Shown here: one piece after another, positions 32,148 through 42,030 of the stretch
How positions within the stretch are numbered: position 1 is the stretch's first letter
Layout of the letters: every line of letters starts with the position of its first letter
Assembly: GCA_964472035.1 (NCBI GenBank)
Contig: CAYYIT010000001.1
Coordinates: 62,001 to 126,000 of the forward strand
DNA length: 64,000 nucleotides
Direction of reading: 5' to 3'
Source: UBA3855 sp964472035
GTDB taxonomy: Bacteria; Bacillota; Clostridia; Oscillospirales; Ruminococcaceae
Notes under the pieces: model-generated
The model's input: only the letters and a program-made list of their open reading frames with translations
What the model was told of the DNA's origin: nothing
The model's database searches: none
Translations under genes and position numbers: made by a program

Positions 32148-34700
32148 TCAACTCATTTCTGTCAAAAACTTGATCTGCGCATCGCTCATCACTCCGGATT
32201 CTGCCATTCGGCAGAACGCCTCCGCACCCGATACCGAAAGCAGTGCCGCCTCGCTCTCCGGTTCGATCTCGCGGTAGGTGTTCATGCCGCAGCGGAACTG
32301 CTGCACATCGGGAATATAGCTGAACACGGGTCTGCCAAGATACAGAAAATCAAACAGGAACGACGAGAAATCCGTGATGAACATCGCGTACTGCTCCAGC
32401 GGCTGCGCCGCAGAAACCACGCGGATCCGCGGATGGGGACTTGCAAACAGCTCCTTGTAGCAGGCAAAGATCGGGTGCAGCTTGAAATCCAGCGTATAGC
32501 CATGCGTCTCCAGAAAGGCATGGAGCGTCTCCGAGCCGAGAAAATCGCACAGACCGCGGTAATAATCCGAGGCAAGGAATGCACTGCGGCGCGGCTGCCA
32601 CGTCCCCTTCACATTGGCACCGATGAGATACTCGCGCCAGCTCGGCGCAAAGAGGATCCGCTTCTGTGCCGGCACATTCCGGTCAAGCTGCAGAAGACGC
32701 GGCATCGGCTTTGCAAGAAGATCCTCCTCACGGAAATGGTACTTCTGTGTGAAGAGCCTCCGCTCGTATTCCGTGGAAATGCAGAGCTTGTCCGCCATCA
32801 CTGCCTCCGGCGTATACTTCCACGGCACGCTTGCATGGAGGACGCCGTGCTGGAGGTATTCCACGGTGAATCCGAAGAAATCCGACAGCATCTCCAGTTC
32901 ATGCGGTTCGAATGGCAGGATATTGTTGTCCTCGATGAACGCCGTGATGATCTTCTCCGCCGCAAGGGCAAGGATCCTGTGCTGCTGACTGCCGAAGGCA
33001 AGCAACTGTTTTCGCAGATGCCGCGGAAACAGCCGCTTCACTGCATCGCTGTCCAGTCCGCAGACATAGAACCGCTCCGTGCCGTCCCTCTGCTGCGCAT
33101 CGGCAAGGAACCTGTAGTAGGCATTATCCTTCTCGACGCCGCGGCAGTCGTAGTACAGATGGATCCTCCGCGTGCTGCGCACTTTTGCAGCCTTTTTGCG
33201 GAGACGTTCCAACTCAAACGACAGAAGGCTGCTGCGGGAATTCTCCGTCAGGATCTCCAGCGGACTGCGCGGATCCAGCGAGAAGCACTCACGCTCCGGA
33301 TCGAACGCAAGCCCCGTATCTCCCACCACCGCACTGTATCTCCGATAATACCGCGAAAAGCCCGCCTTCGGCAGGAAGTCGCAGGTACAGTCATAGGCAA
33401 AGCCGCCGAGCCGCATCTCAAACCGCAGCGCGTCAAACTTTGCGACCGGCAGCTCCAGACAGAACGCATGGAACCTGCAGATCTTTGTCCGGCACAGATA
33501 ATAGCTGTGCGCCGACGGATAGAGGGAGAGCTTCTGTCCGCCGTGTGCCGTGACCGCATACAGCTCCGGCTCCTCCGTAAAGGAGAAGGTGCCGGACTTG
33601 AGAAAGCCGCGGAACAGGAGGTTCTCCCCTTCCCTGCGGATCCTTGTCATCACAAGAGAAGCCCGCGTTTCCTTCTGCAGGATCGTCTCGCCGCACTGCA
33701 GTCCGAAGCCGTCCGCTTCAAAAAATGCACGCGTTTTCGTATTCTGCTTTTCGGAAAGCCAGTAGCACTTGTGGAAGGGATCGATCTCCGGATGGTTCCA
33801 GATGACCTCATCGTCCACGCGCTGCAAAAGCGCGCGCATGCGCTGCACTGCCCGTTCAAAGGCAGCTCCGGCATAGTGATACGGATAGAGAATGTTACAG
33901 CGGAGCTTCCAGGCAAGGTCATTGATGTACAATCCCTGGATCGCCGCCGGCACGGGGCCGGAATAGCGGGCGAACATCTCCTCGAACATCGCCATGGACT
34001 GCTCGAAAATATAGCACGCACCGCTGAGTCTGCCGGAGGAGGTGTCCTCGCTGCGATAGTAGATATACGCCGCATCCTTGCAGAAGCCCATCTTCAGCTT
34101 ATCGTGCAGCACCTCGCAGCAGTACTTCTGATCCTCCGAAAAATTCATGGAAGTATCGAAAAGGACATTGTCCTCGAATTTGTTTTTCACGACGATATTC
34201 ATCGTGGTCTGCCCGATATAGGGCATGGTACGCAGATCGTAGATTCCGGAATAGGTCAGGCTCTTGTAGCGGAAATGCGGAGCCATCAGGTATCCCCGAT
34301 ACATGGTTTTGATGGGATAGGTCACCAGATCCACCGCATCATAGCAGCTGTCGAAGAACTGCACCAGCGTCTCTACAGACCCCGGTCTGAGCGCGTCATC
34401 GGCGTCGAGGAACATGATATACCTGCCCCTTGCCGCACGGATGCCGGCGTTGCGCGTATCGGAAACACCGCTGTGGGGCTTGTCGATAAAACGCACCACC
34501 TGCGGATACTGCTGCGCATATGCCTTGCAGACGCTTGCCGAATCGTCCTCCGAGCCGTCATTGACAAGGATGATCTCCTTTTCTGTATCAGCATTGAGGA
34601 CAGCGCTGTCCAGCTTCTGAAAGCCATTGTAGACGGGGATAATAATGGAGATCACTGGTTCACCTTCTCTCTGCGTTCCGGGATAGAAATTCATCCGCAA
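32148..34700 (-). CDS. GT2 glycosyltransferase fused to a CDP-glycerol/ribitol phosphotransferase
   Basis: In this 850-residue protein, residues about 15-250 are a GT-A family 2 glycosyltransferase: ISIIIPVYNG, VNDGSEDDS, GYIMFLDADDALRPG-like YIMFLDADD. Residues about 300-480 are a linking beta-rich region. Residues about 500-830 match the TagF/TarL-type poly(glycerol/ribitol-phosphate) transferase: VEYLQHGVLHASVPWKY (catalytic His), ILFAPSWREYL, DFKLHPIF and FITDFSSFLFDFLYLGRPV. It probably adds a sugar and a polyol-phosphate to a growing chain at the inner membrane. A TTG at 34700 fits best with AGGAGG 7 bases away, and ATG 34694 is the alternative. It is a paralogue of the gene at 37081. 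Confidence 0.9.
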   Translation of the reverse strand: MRMNFYPGTQREGEPVISIIIPVYNGFQKLDSAVLNADTEKEIILVNDGSEDDSASVCKAYAQQYPQVVRFIDKPHSGVSDTRNAGIRAARGRYIMFLDADDALRPGSVETLVQFFDSCYDAVDLVTYPIKTMYRGYLMAPHFRYKSLTYSGIYDLRTMPYIGQTTMNIVVKNKFEDNVLFDTSMNFSEDQKYCCEVLHDKLKMGFCKDAAYIYYRSEDTSSGRLSGACYIFEQSMAMFEEMFARYSGPVPAAIQGLYINDLAWKLRCNILYPYHYAGAAFERAVQRMRALLQRVDDEVIWNHPEIDPFHKCYWLSEKQNTKTRAFFEADGFGLQCGETILQKETRASLVMTRIRREGENLLFRGFLKSGTFSFTEEPELYAVTAHGGQKLSLYPSAHSYYLCRTKICRFHAFCLELPVAKFDALRFEMRLGGFAYDCTCDFLPKAGFSRYYRRYSAVVGDTGLAFDPERECFSLDPRSPLEILTENSRSSLLSFELERLRKKAAKVRSTRRIHLYYDCRGVEKDNAYYRFLADAQQRDGTERFYVCGLDSDAVKRLFPRHLRKQLLAFGSQQHRILALAAEKIITAFIEDNNILPFEPHELEMLSDFFGFTVEYLQHGVLHASVPWKYTPEAVMADKLCISTEYERRLFTQKYHFREEDLLAKPMPRLLQLDRNVPAQKRILFAPSWREYLIGANVKGTWQPRRSAFLASDYYRGLCDFLGSETLHAFLETHGYTLDFKLHPIFACYKELFASPHPRIRVVSAAQPLEQYAMFITDFSSFLFDFLYLGRPVFSYIPDVQQFRCGMNTYREIEPESEAALLSVSGAEAFCRMAESGVMSDAQIKFLTEMS

Positions 34701-34736
34701 AAGAGATCCTCCTGCGGATGAACGATATGGTTTGGT

Positions 34737-37055
34737 TTATTTGCCGTCATCCATGAGCTTTGCCTGAAGGAGATCGATCATTTCCTTCAGCTGGGAAACC
34801 TGGGTTTCCAGATCCTTGATCTCATGGTTCTGACGCTGGATATAGCGCATCAGCACGTCCATATCCGTCAATGCAGCGGCATCCTGATGCTTCAGGCTGT
34901 CCGCGAGCAGCTTCTTGCAGCGAGCGATCTCGGCATTCAGCTTCTCATATACCTTGTCATAGTCGATGGGCTTGAACAGATCCTCGGAGAAATTGGAAAG
35001 ATCCGCCTTGATGATCCTGTCACCCAGTCCGATCCTGTCGAGCAGGGAGTGGAATCTGTCATGGAAATCTCTCGGCATCACGAGGAAGTTCTTTCTGAAG
35101 ATCACGGAGAAGCACATGCCGTGGAAGGAATCCGTCACGAAGAAATCGGAATTCTTGATCACCTCAAGCGCATGTCCCACCGGGAAGGCATCGGACTTCT
35201 TATAGTGGTTCAGTTCCGGGAACTGACCGTATCTGCCGCTGGAAACCAGCTCCTTGGAACAGAGCAGCTCTCTGCCATGTCCGCTGAAATGCTCACGCGT
35301 CTTCTTCAGCAGGTTCACGATGGACTGCTTCGGAATGATCACATAGGAGCCGATGTACGGCTTTTCGCGTTCCTGCTTGAAGGCATTGGCGAGGTTCTGG
35401 AACTTCTTCGGGTCACACAGGAACACCGGATCCAGACACCACTGCGTCTTCTTGTCAAGCTTCAGCTGTTGATTGGCAAAATTCACGCCGTCATCCTCAC
35501 GGCAGGATACAAAGCTGAAACGGTTCAGATGGTACCGCAGGCCTCTGTAGTATTCCTCGCTGCCTCTTGCACCGGGGCCGCCGAAGGAGGAGGCATATGC
35601 CACCTTGTTCTTGCTGTCATCCGCCCACTGGAGGAAGTAGCAGTGATTGCGCTTTCTGGACATGCCTGCAAGATAGATCTGGTCGGAGCCGACCACGAAC
35701 TGTCCGCACTTATCATTGAGCGCACGCATATCATCCACGGTCTCATACTGCACGAACTGCGCATGGGACGGCATCCACTTCTTCGAAAATGCCTTCGCCT
35801 TCTCGCTCACCTGGAGCGGAGAATCGAGCGGACGCTCGATCGGAAGTACACTGTAGCCCATTTCCGTCAGGGTGTTGTACAGACCGTAATAGGTCAGGAT
35901 GCTGCCGATATTCTCGTTGCCCATAACGCCCACCAGACCAATATCGTAGCGGTCGTAGTACGCCTGCTTGAACGCTTCGGAGAAGCTCTTGCTCTTGAGC
36001 AGATGCAGGAAACGGCGTCTTGCAGGATGCGGGTATTCTTTTGCACGCACTCTGTTCGGGATCTTGGAGTAGTTCTCAACGTGAATTTCGTTGTAGTACT
36101 TTGCCTTTTCAGACAGAGTCGCAAAGAGCTTCTCCGCCTTTTCGTTGTTGAGGAAGACAAAGGAGGTTCCCTTTTTGTCATTGCTCTTCGGGTCAAGCTT
36201 ATCAGAATGCCACAGGTCACCAATGGTGAAATCACCCTGACGCGGATAGCTGTTGAACTTGCAGTCGTAGCAGTAGATGCGCATCATCAGATTCTTGATG
36301 AAGCCCTCTACATAGGGATCCTTCACATCGCCGACATTGGTGCCGACAAATTCGGTTCCATCGCTGAACTTCACGATGACGCCCTTGTACGACCAGCCGA
36401 AACGCTTGCTGCGGAACAGCATATCCACCGGCTTCTTGTCGCCGGAAACTTCCTTGAGATACGCATCCAGGAACTTCTGGGAAGGCGTACCGTGGCAGAG
36501 CAGATCCGCCGTTACAAGGTTGTCATAGCGCTTCTTCAGCACACCATAAAGGCCTGCCACCTGGCAGGGCGTACCGCAGAAAAACACGAGCTTTCCGTCA
36601 TTCAGCAGCTTCTTGATCTGCGCATAGCAGGAATTCACATCGCTCTGCACATACTTGGAACCGCGCAGGGGCGCAAGCTCCTCGGGGCTGCTGATGATCC
36701 TGTGGCGCAGCTGCATATTCTCATCAAACGCCGCACCGCAGACATAGCCGCCCTGTGCCAGTACATGCTCTGCGATCACAGAGAACATACCGCCGGAGCT
36801 GCTGACCTTTCTGGTTGCATCATCCGCACAGAAGGAATAGAACTTCGGCTCCTTGTTATTCTCGAAGGATGGATTCAGCGACGGACAGGTCTTAGTGCAC
36901 AGTCCGCAGTTGACGCACTTGCTCTGATTGATCACAGGTACGGAAAATCCGGTTGCCTTGCTGTATTCCATGGTGATGGCATCGACCGGGCACACGTTGG
37001 TACATGCGCCGCAGCCGGTACAGTTTTTTTCCTCTGGCAATTTATCTAAGATCAT
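34737..37055 (-). CDS. ferredoxin/FrhB-like domain fused to a polysaccharide pyruvyl transferase
   Basis: This is a 772-residue protein. Residues about 10-65 hold two 4Fe-4S motifs (CTGCGACTNVCP and CVNCGLCTKTCP). Residues about 75-350 match the F420-hydrogenase beta-subunit family (SSSGGMFSVIAEHVL, FFCGTPCQVAGLYG, DLLCHGTPS, YCYDCKFNSYPRQGDFTIGDLW). Residues about 370-690 match polysaccharide pyruvyl transferase (GLVGVMGNENIGSILTYYGL, QFVVGSDQIYL, CREDDGV, FFVTDSFHGMCFSVIFRKNF). A C-terminal coiled coil follows. It lies in a wall-polymer operon and is likely to add or reduce a decoration. ATG 37055 follows GAGGTG. Confidence 0.88.
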   Translation of the reverse strand: MILDKLPEEKNCTGCGACTNVCPVDAITMEYSKATGFSVPVINQSKCVNCGLCTKTCPSLNPSFENNKEPKFYSFCADDATRKVSSSGGMFSVIAEHVLAQGGYVCGAAFDENMQLRHRIISSPEELAPLRGSKYVQSDVNSCYAQIKKLLNDGKLVFFCGTPCQVAGLYGVLKKRYDNLVTADLLCHGTPSQKFLDAYLKEVSGDKKPVDMLFRSKRFGWSYKGVIVKFSDGTEFVGTNVGDVKDPYVEGFIKNLMMRIYCYDCKFNSYPRQGDFTIGDLWHSDKLDPKSNDKKGTSFVFLNNEKAEKLFATLSEKAKYYNEIHVENYSKIPNRVRAKEYPHPARRRFLHLLKSKSFSEAFKQAYYDRYDIGLVGVMGNENIGSILTYYGLYNTLTEMGYSVLPIERPLDSPLQVSEKAKAFSKKWMPSHAQFVQYETVDDMRALNDKCGQFVVGSDQIYLAGMSRKRNHCYFLQWADDSKNKVAYASSFGGPGARGSEEYYRGLRYHLNRFSFVSCREDDGVNFANQQLKLDKKTQWCLDPVFLCDPKKFQNLANAFKQEREKPYIGSYVIIPKQSIVNLLKKTREHFSGHGRELLCSKELVSSGRYGQFPELNHYKKSDAFPVGHALEVIKNSDFFVTDSFHGMCFSVIFRKNFLVMPRDFHDRFHSLLDRIGLGDRIIKADLSNFSEDLFKPIDYDKVYEKLNAEIARCKKLLADSLKHQDAAALTDMDVLMRYIQRQNHEIKDLETQVSQLKEMIDLLQAKLMDDGK

Positions 37056-37080
37056 CAATACACCTCTTTTTCATAGGGGC

Positions 37081-39711
37081 TTATTCATTCATCAGCAGAT
37101 CATACAGCGCACCGCAGCAATCCTCCATCGGGAGATAGAACGCATCCATGCGCTCCTTGTATTCGGGCGCGGGGACGAAGCGTCTCTGCATGATCTCCAC
37201 AACCTCAGCAGCTGCGGATTCGCCGTCCGTCACGAGCTTGCCGAACGCCTTTTCAAACGGCAGGTCAAGCTTTCTGTACTGGTTCAGGCCAGCGGTGAAT
37301 TCGTACATATCGGGTACGAAGTAAATGATCGGGAGCTTGCAGTATGCAAAATCGAAGGTAAAGGACGAGAAGTCCGTGATAAACAGTGCGTAATCGCTCT
37401 GGTTGCCGATGGAGGTCACCATCTGGATCCGGTCAGAACCCACCGTGAACATCGGCTCGTAGATTTCAAAGATCGGATGCATCTTGACCTCCAGCACACA
37501 GTCATGCTCCTCAAGGGCATTGATCAGCGCCTCGTTGTTGAGGAAGTCATTGAACTGCTGGAAGTAGTTGGACTTTGCAAACTTTCTCTCCTCCGGGATC
37601 CAGCTGCCGTCGGCTGCCTGGGAGATCAGATACTGACGCCATGTCGGCGCAAACAGGATCTTGGTCGGGCCCTCGGGCTTGACGGGATCCGTTTCGATTC
37701 TGTTGAAACGTCCCATACCGGTGGGCAGGATGTCCTGCTCACGGAAATTATAATTCTTGGCAAAGCTTTCCTTCTCAAAGTAGGAAGAAACGACAACTCT
37801 GTCCGCAAGCGAACGCTCGGGGGTATACTTCCACGGCAGCGTTGCATGCAGGATACCGTGCTGCAGATAGATCAGCTCATAGTGCAGCAGATCGGACAGG
37901 CTGTTGTACTCTGCCGGTGTGAGAGGATTGTAGTTATACGGCTCAATGAACGCCGTCAGGATCTTCTCCGCACTTGCAAAGAGGATCTTGTGCTTGATGC
38001 TGCCGAACACGACAACCTGGGAGAACAGGTCCTTTCTGACATACTCGGACATGAATTCCACGGGGTTATTGGAGATATAATAACGCTCAATACCGTCGTC
38101 CTTCATGCAGTCATGCTCGAACTGGTAGTAGCCGTTATCACCCTTGACGTTCTTGCAGTCATAGTAGATCCAGATGCGCTTGCCCAGGTACTTGATCGCC
38201 TCATTACGGATGGCAATGCAGGTCTTGTCCTTCAGGGGCGCCGTATAGGCATTGATCAGGTTGCGCTTGCCATTCTCGTCAAGTGCCTTGATAAAGAATG
38301 CATTCTTCTCGAAAGTAAGGGAGAAATTGCCCTCAAGCGCAGTCTTTCTCTTGGCACCGTTGAACAGGGGGGTGCTGGGCATGAAGTAGTATCTTGCCGG
38401 GAAACGGACGCCTGCGACCTCAACATAGAGCTCAAAGCTTTCCACTTCGTTCATATCCGCTTCGTAATAGAATGCCCAGAAGGTATTGGTCAGTTCTCTT
38501 GCCTTATAATAGCTGTCGGAGGACACGAATACGTTGAGCTTTCTTTCACGCTGGCCGAATCTCGTCTGCTCCACGGCATAGATGTCGGGCTTGCCGGTGA
38601 AGGAGCCATACATGCTCTTGAACATCGCCAGCATCATCAGGGTATCGCCCTTGTGCTTGATCTTGTTGCAGATGATCTCACAGGAATTCTCCGTACGCAG
38701 CACCTTGTCACCATGCAGAACGGTGATCTGCTCCGCATCGGGATACACCATGATCTCTTCCTTGCGTGTCAGCTCCAGGAAATAGTACTTATGGAAGTTG
38801 TCCAGTGTGGGCGCACGCATGATGGCATCCACATCAAGGCGCTTCATCAGTGCGATCAGGCGCGCATACTGCACCTTGAATTCTTCGCCCGTATAGTGAT
38901 ACGGGAACAGGCAGTGCTGCTTGAGCTTCCAGCCGCAGTCATGAATGAACAGCTGCTGGTAATACTCCGGAACTTCCTCGGGATAACGATTGAAGATCTC
39001 CTCAAAGAAGGCGATGGTATGGTCAAAAATCGTGATGACATTGGTGGAGGTCGCCACGATACTGCTGTCGTTCTTCAGATAATTGTACTGCGCTTCCTTC
39101 ACAAAGCCGAGCTTGAGCTTGCCTGCGAGCATATTGCAGCAGTACTTCTGATCCTCCTGATACATCATGTCCTCATCGAACAGGAGGTTTTCCTCAAACT
39201 GGTTCTTGACAGCGATGTTCAGGCGCACCTGCATTGCAAATACGGTATTTCTGAGATCATAGATACCGGTATGTGTCAGGTACTTATATCTTGCGTGCGG
39301 CGGCAGGGGCTTGCCGTTTTCGAAATACTGGTCATAATAGCAGACAACATCGATCTCATCGTAATGCTTGTCAAAGAAATCCACCACGCGCTTTACGGTT
39401 TCGGGAGTGTAGGTATCATCGCTGTCCAGGAACATGATGTACTTACCGGTGGCATTGCGAATACCAAAGTTTCTGGTCGCAGAAACGCCCTCGTTCTCCT
39501 TGTTGAACACCTTGAAGATGAAGTCGCTCTGTGCGTATTCATAACAGATATCAAGGCTTGTGTCCGTTGAACCGTCATTGATCAGCAGCACCTCGATCTG
39601 GCTGTGGTCAATGGTCTGCGCAGCCAGGGAATCCAGACAGGGGCGGATATACTGCTCCACATTGTACACAGGGACAATGACGGAGACTTTATATTTATAT
39701 TCTCTCAACAC
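37081..39711 (-). CDS. GT2 glycosyltransferase fused to a ribitol/glycerol-phosphate polymerase (TarL-like)
   Basis: This protein of about 876 residues has the same layout as the product at 32148. It has an N-terminal GT2 domain (VSVIVPVYNVEQYI, LLINDGSTDTSLD, GKYIMFLDSDDTYTPE), a middle region, and a C-terminal polymerase domain (LIYLQHGILHATLPWKY, KILFAPTWRQYL, VKMHPIFEIY, FITDFSSFTFDFAYCKLPI). The family transfers polyol-phosphate units from CDP-ribitol or CDP-glycerol. The adjacent TarI/TarJ pair favours CDP-ribitol. The start is uncertain: AGGAGG favours GTG 39711 or TTG 39708. ATG 39726 also exists and shares a base with the upstream stop codon. Confidence 0.9.
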   Translation of the reverse strand: MLREYKYKVSVIVPVYNVEQYIRPCLDSLAAQTIDHSQIEVLLINDGSTDTSLDICYEYAQSDFIFKVFNKENEGVSATRNFGIRNATGKYIMFLDSDDTYTPETVKRVVDFFDKHYDEIDVVCYYDQYFENGKPLPPHARYKYLTHTGIYDLRNTVFAMQVRLNIAVKNQFEENLLFDEDMMYQEDQKYCCNMLAGKLKLGFVKEAQYNYLKNDSSIVATSTNVITIFDHTIAFFEEIFNRYPEEVPEYYQQLFIHDCGWKLKQHCLFPYHYTGEEFKVQYARLIALMKRLDVDAIMRAPTLDNFHKYYFLELTRKEEIMVYPDAEQITVLHGDKVLRTENSCEIICNKIKHKGDTLMMLAMFKSMYGSFTGKPDIYAVEQTRFGQRERKLNVFVSSDSYYKARELTNTFWAFYYEADMNEVESFELYVEVAGVRFPARYYFMPSTPLFNGAKRKTALEGNFSLTFEKNAFFIKALDENGKRNLINAYTAPLKDKTCIAIRNEAIKYLGKRIWIYYDCKNVKGDNGYYQFEHDCMKDDGIERYYISNNPVEFMSEYVRKDLFSQVVVFGSIKHKILFASAEKILTAFIEPYNYNPLTPAEYNSLSDLLHYELIYLQHGILHATLPWKYTPERSLADRVVVSSYFEKESFAKNYNFREQDILPTGMGRFNRIETDPVKPEGPTKILFAPTWRQYLISQAADGSWIPEERKFAKSNYFQQFNDFLNNEALINALEEHDCVLEVKMHPIFEIYEPMFTVGSDRIQMVTSIGNQSDYALFITDFSSFTFDFAYCKLPIIYFVPDMYEFTAGLNQYRKLDLPFEKAFGKLVTDGESAAAEVVEIMQRRFVPAPEYKERMDAFYLPMEDCCGALYDLLMNE

Positions 39712-39725
39712 GCTCACCTCCTGCA

Positions 39726-40991
39726 TTACTTCTTCTTGCTGAACTTGTAGCGGAACCATCCGCTGATGCACTTGAAGATGGTCTTGAAGCCGAGCTTTCC
39801 GGTTGCGAAGAGATAGGGCACCTCTGTCACAGGATTCTGGAAGGAGGAGGCTGCCGGCGCATTACTGCTGCCGATGCCGCCTGCTTCGATTCTCTGCATC
39901 AGAAGATGAAGATTAGCAGACAGAGCCGCAAGCTCCTCCTGCATCTTGAGGGTCTCCTGACGGTCGAGCATGTACTTTTCCGCAAAGGTATGGGTTGCAT
40001 TTTCAATTCTCTTAACACTCTCAATGCGCTGCACATTGGTCTCGTCCATGATCGCAGTGATCGTGCTGACACTGCTCTCGGTGTCGGTCAGACGGAAGAT
40101 CTCGCTGCGCAGCGTCATGAAACCGCTGAGTGTGAGATTCTCCATATCCTGGGACGGCACCGCCGTATTGAGCGTGAAGATCTTGCTCAGGACATGGCTG
40201 TCCTGTGCAGCCTGTCCGAAGGCTCTGAGGGTATCATATGCCTTTTCCTTTTCCGCATAATCGGTTCTGTCAGAATCGATCACAGCCGTGAAACGGCGGA
40301 TGTACTTGGTAAACAGCTTTACTCTGGTCGCGCCAAGCTCCTCCTTGCAGATGTTCGAGGAAATGACAAGCAGCTTGTCATAGTCCTCCTGCTGAATGGA
40401 GGGGAACGTAAACTCAGGCAGTGTGATATAATAGCAGACTGCGTCCGTTGCAGCAAGGGTGCTTCCGGTCACCATAAGAATGTCCAGAAGTGTCTCCACA
40501 TGGTGCAGGTCTGTAATAATATTGTCGGCATATCTGTCAAACAGGGATCTTCTGAAGCAGTAGTCGAATGCATTGAGCTTGCCGGCTTCGCCCGCTTCCT
40601 CCCAGCCGTTCTGGAAGCGCTTTGCAAAGCCGTCCGCGGTCTTAACGACCGTAGCCGGAATGATCAGCTGAGCATCCCCTGCCGCATCCTTGAGCGTTGC
40701 GAGGGCATGGGGCGCCGTCACGGTGCTCGCCTCCACGAACTGTACGAACTCGGAGGACTCGTCCAGCATTCTGACAGCGGACGCAAGACGCTCCTCGTCC
40801 CTGCATTCTGCAATGACCTTGAAATTCTTACGATTCTCCAGCGCATCCTGAATGAACTGGCTGCTGGTTGTAAAGCGGTATTCTGCTACGATCACCTCGA
40901 AATCATCGGAGGTCTGATCATAGAGCGACTTGATGCATCGTGTCAAGTACGCCTCGCTCTGAAAGGGCGGAATAATATACGATATAAACAT
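39726..40991 (-). CDS. divergent GT-A type glycosyltransferase
   Basis: The 421-residue protein begins MFISYIIPPFQSEAYLTRCI, which has the GT-A opening (YIIPPFQS and SLYDQTSDDFEVIVAEY). The DxD-like metal site is not clear: the expected place reads EFVQFVEASTVTAP. Residues 280-345 form a long amphipathic helix, and the C-terminus is basic (GWFRYKFSKKK), suggesting peripheral membrane contact. It lies between tarJ and the polymerase gene in the same operon and may prime or modify the chain. The missing DxD raises the possibility of a non-catalytic or very diverged transferase. Confidence 0.75.
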   Translation of the reverse strand: MFISYIIPPFQSEAYLTRCIKSLYDQTSDDFEVIVAEYRFTTSSQFIQDALENRKNFKVIAECRDEERLASAVRMLDESSEFVQFVEASTVTAPHALATLKDAAGDAQLIIPATVVKTADGFAKRFQNGWEEAGEAGKLNAFDYCFRRSLFDRYADNIITDLHHVETLLDILMVTGSTLAATDAVCYYITLPEFTFPSIQQEDYDKLLVISSNICKEELGATRVKLFTKYIRRFTAVIDSDRTDYAEKEKAYDTLRAFGQAAQDSHVLSKIFTLNTAVPSQDMENLTLSGFMTLRSEIFRLTDTESSVSTITAIMDETNVQRIESVKRIENATHTFAEKYMLDRQETLKMQEELAALSANLHLLMQRIEAGGIGSSNAPAASSFQNPVTEVPYLFATGKLGFKTIFKCISGWFRYKFSKKK

Positions 40992-41007
40992 CTTTGCCTT
41001 CTCCTAA

Positions 41008-42030
41008 TTAAGTATTCCAGTTGATAACTACCTTAAAATCTGCATTCTTAGCCATTTCGAACGCCTTGCTGATATCATTGATCGTGGAAGCGTCCACTCT
41101 CTCGGAAACCATCTGCTGCATACGCGCAGCAAATACGTCGTCCTCTTCGAGCATTCTCACGGCATCCTCAAAATCCGCGCGGCCGGAACGGCTTCTGCCG
41201 ATCATGGTCAGGCCCTTTTCCAGCACCATTCTGGTGTTGATCGGAACCGGCTCCTCGCTGACGCCGAGCAGCATCATCGTACCCTGGGGCAGAACGGTAT
41301 CGATCATCTGATCGATCGCACTTGCGCAGCCGCCGCCGCCGACGCATTCGAACACATGGTCGAATCTCGGGGTGGTTTCGATCTTGCTGACATTGAGCAC
41401 CTCATCGAGGAAGTGGAAATACTGCAGCTTGTTGGGGTTGAGACCAAGCACCGTGATCTTCGCATCCGGGAGCTTGTTTCTCAGCACGCAGCATACGAAG
41501 TAGGAAATGGCGCCGTCGCCCCAGACCGCGATATGATCGCGTCTGCTGTGGGAGGTGGCAAGGAAGGTGTTGACAGCATGCACTGCCACACTGATCGCCT
41601 CGGTAAAGGCAAATACATCATCGATGCCCTTCTTGGTATAGGGAACCACCTGACTTCTGTGGATCTCCATCAGCTCCTGCAGGAAGCCGTCCGCCTTACT
41701 GGAGCGGAACAGGGAATCGAGACGGTAGTTTTCATCATAGAATGCATCCGCACCGGGGATATTCGGCAGAAGCACGACGGTATCGCCCTTCCTGAACTCA
41801 CCCGTGGGATCGTAGAGGACCTCGCCGCACGCCTCATGGATCAGCGTCATCGGCAGGCGCTTCTTGAGCACCTCGGGGTCTCTCTGGCCGAAATAATAGC
41901 GCATGTCCGCTTTGCAGACCGACAGATGACGGGGTCTGACAACGATGTGATCCTCGCGCTCCACCTTCACATCCTGATAGAAGGTCTCGATCACGAACGG
42001 TTCTACGAGCTTAAACTGCTGACTAATCAT
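41008..42030 (-). CDS. tarJ: ribulose-5-phosphate reductase (TarJ)
   Basis: This 340-residue medium-chain dehydrogenase matches the TarJ/Bcs1 group. The matching features are LSVCKADMRYYFGQRDPEVL, the MTLIHEACGEVLYD zinc-site region, a cofactor-binding segment IAVWGDGAISYFVCCVL, and the PRFDHVFECVGGGGCASAI region. It reduces D-ribulose 5-phosphate to D-ribitol 5-phosphate with NADPH, the first step to CDP-ribitol. It overlaps tarI by 8 bp, and the pair is typically co-translated. GGAGAATAACA precedes ATG 42030. Confidence 0.94.
   Translation of the reverse strand: MISQQFKLVEPFVIETFYQDVKVEREDHIVVRPRHLSVCKADMRYYFGQRDPEVLKKRLPMTLIHEACGEVLYDPTGEFRKGDTVVLLPNIPGADAFYDENYRLDSLFRSSKADGFLQELMEIHRSQVVPYTKKGIDDVFAFTEAISVAVHAVNTFLATSHSRRDHIAVWGDGAISYFVCCVLRNKLPDAKITVLGLNPNKLQYFHFLDEVLNVSKIETTPRFDHVFECVGGGGCASAIDQMIDTVLPQGTMMLLGVSEEPVPINTRMVLEKGLTMIGRSRSGRADFEDAVRMLEEDDVFAARMQQMVSERVDASTINDISKAFEMAKNADFKVVINWNT

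Noticed and set aside
30234..34721. A very long open frame on the plus strand opposite glf and the glycosyltransferase-polymerase genes
   Set aside because: It lies exactly antisense to genes with recognisable domains, has an abnormal residue composition rich in Arg, His and Ile, and reflects high GC and codon bias of the real genes.
36928..39570. A long plus-strand open frame opposite the polymerase gene
   Set aside because: It is an antisense shadow of the GT2-polymerase fusion; composition and absence of motifs argue against coding.
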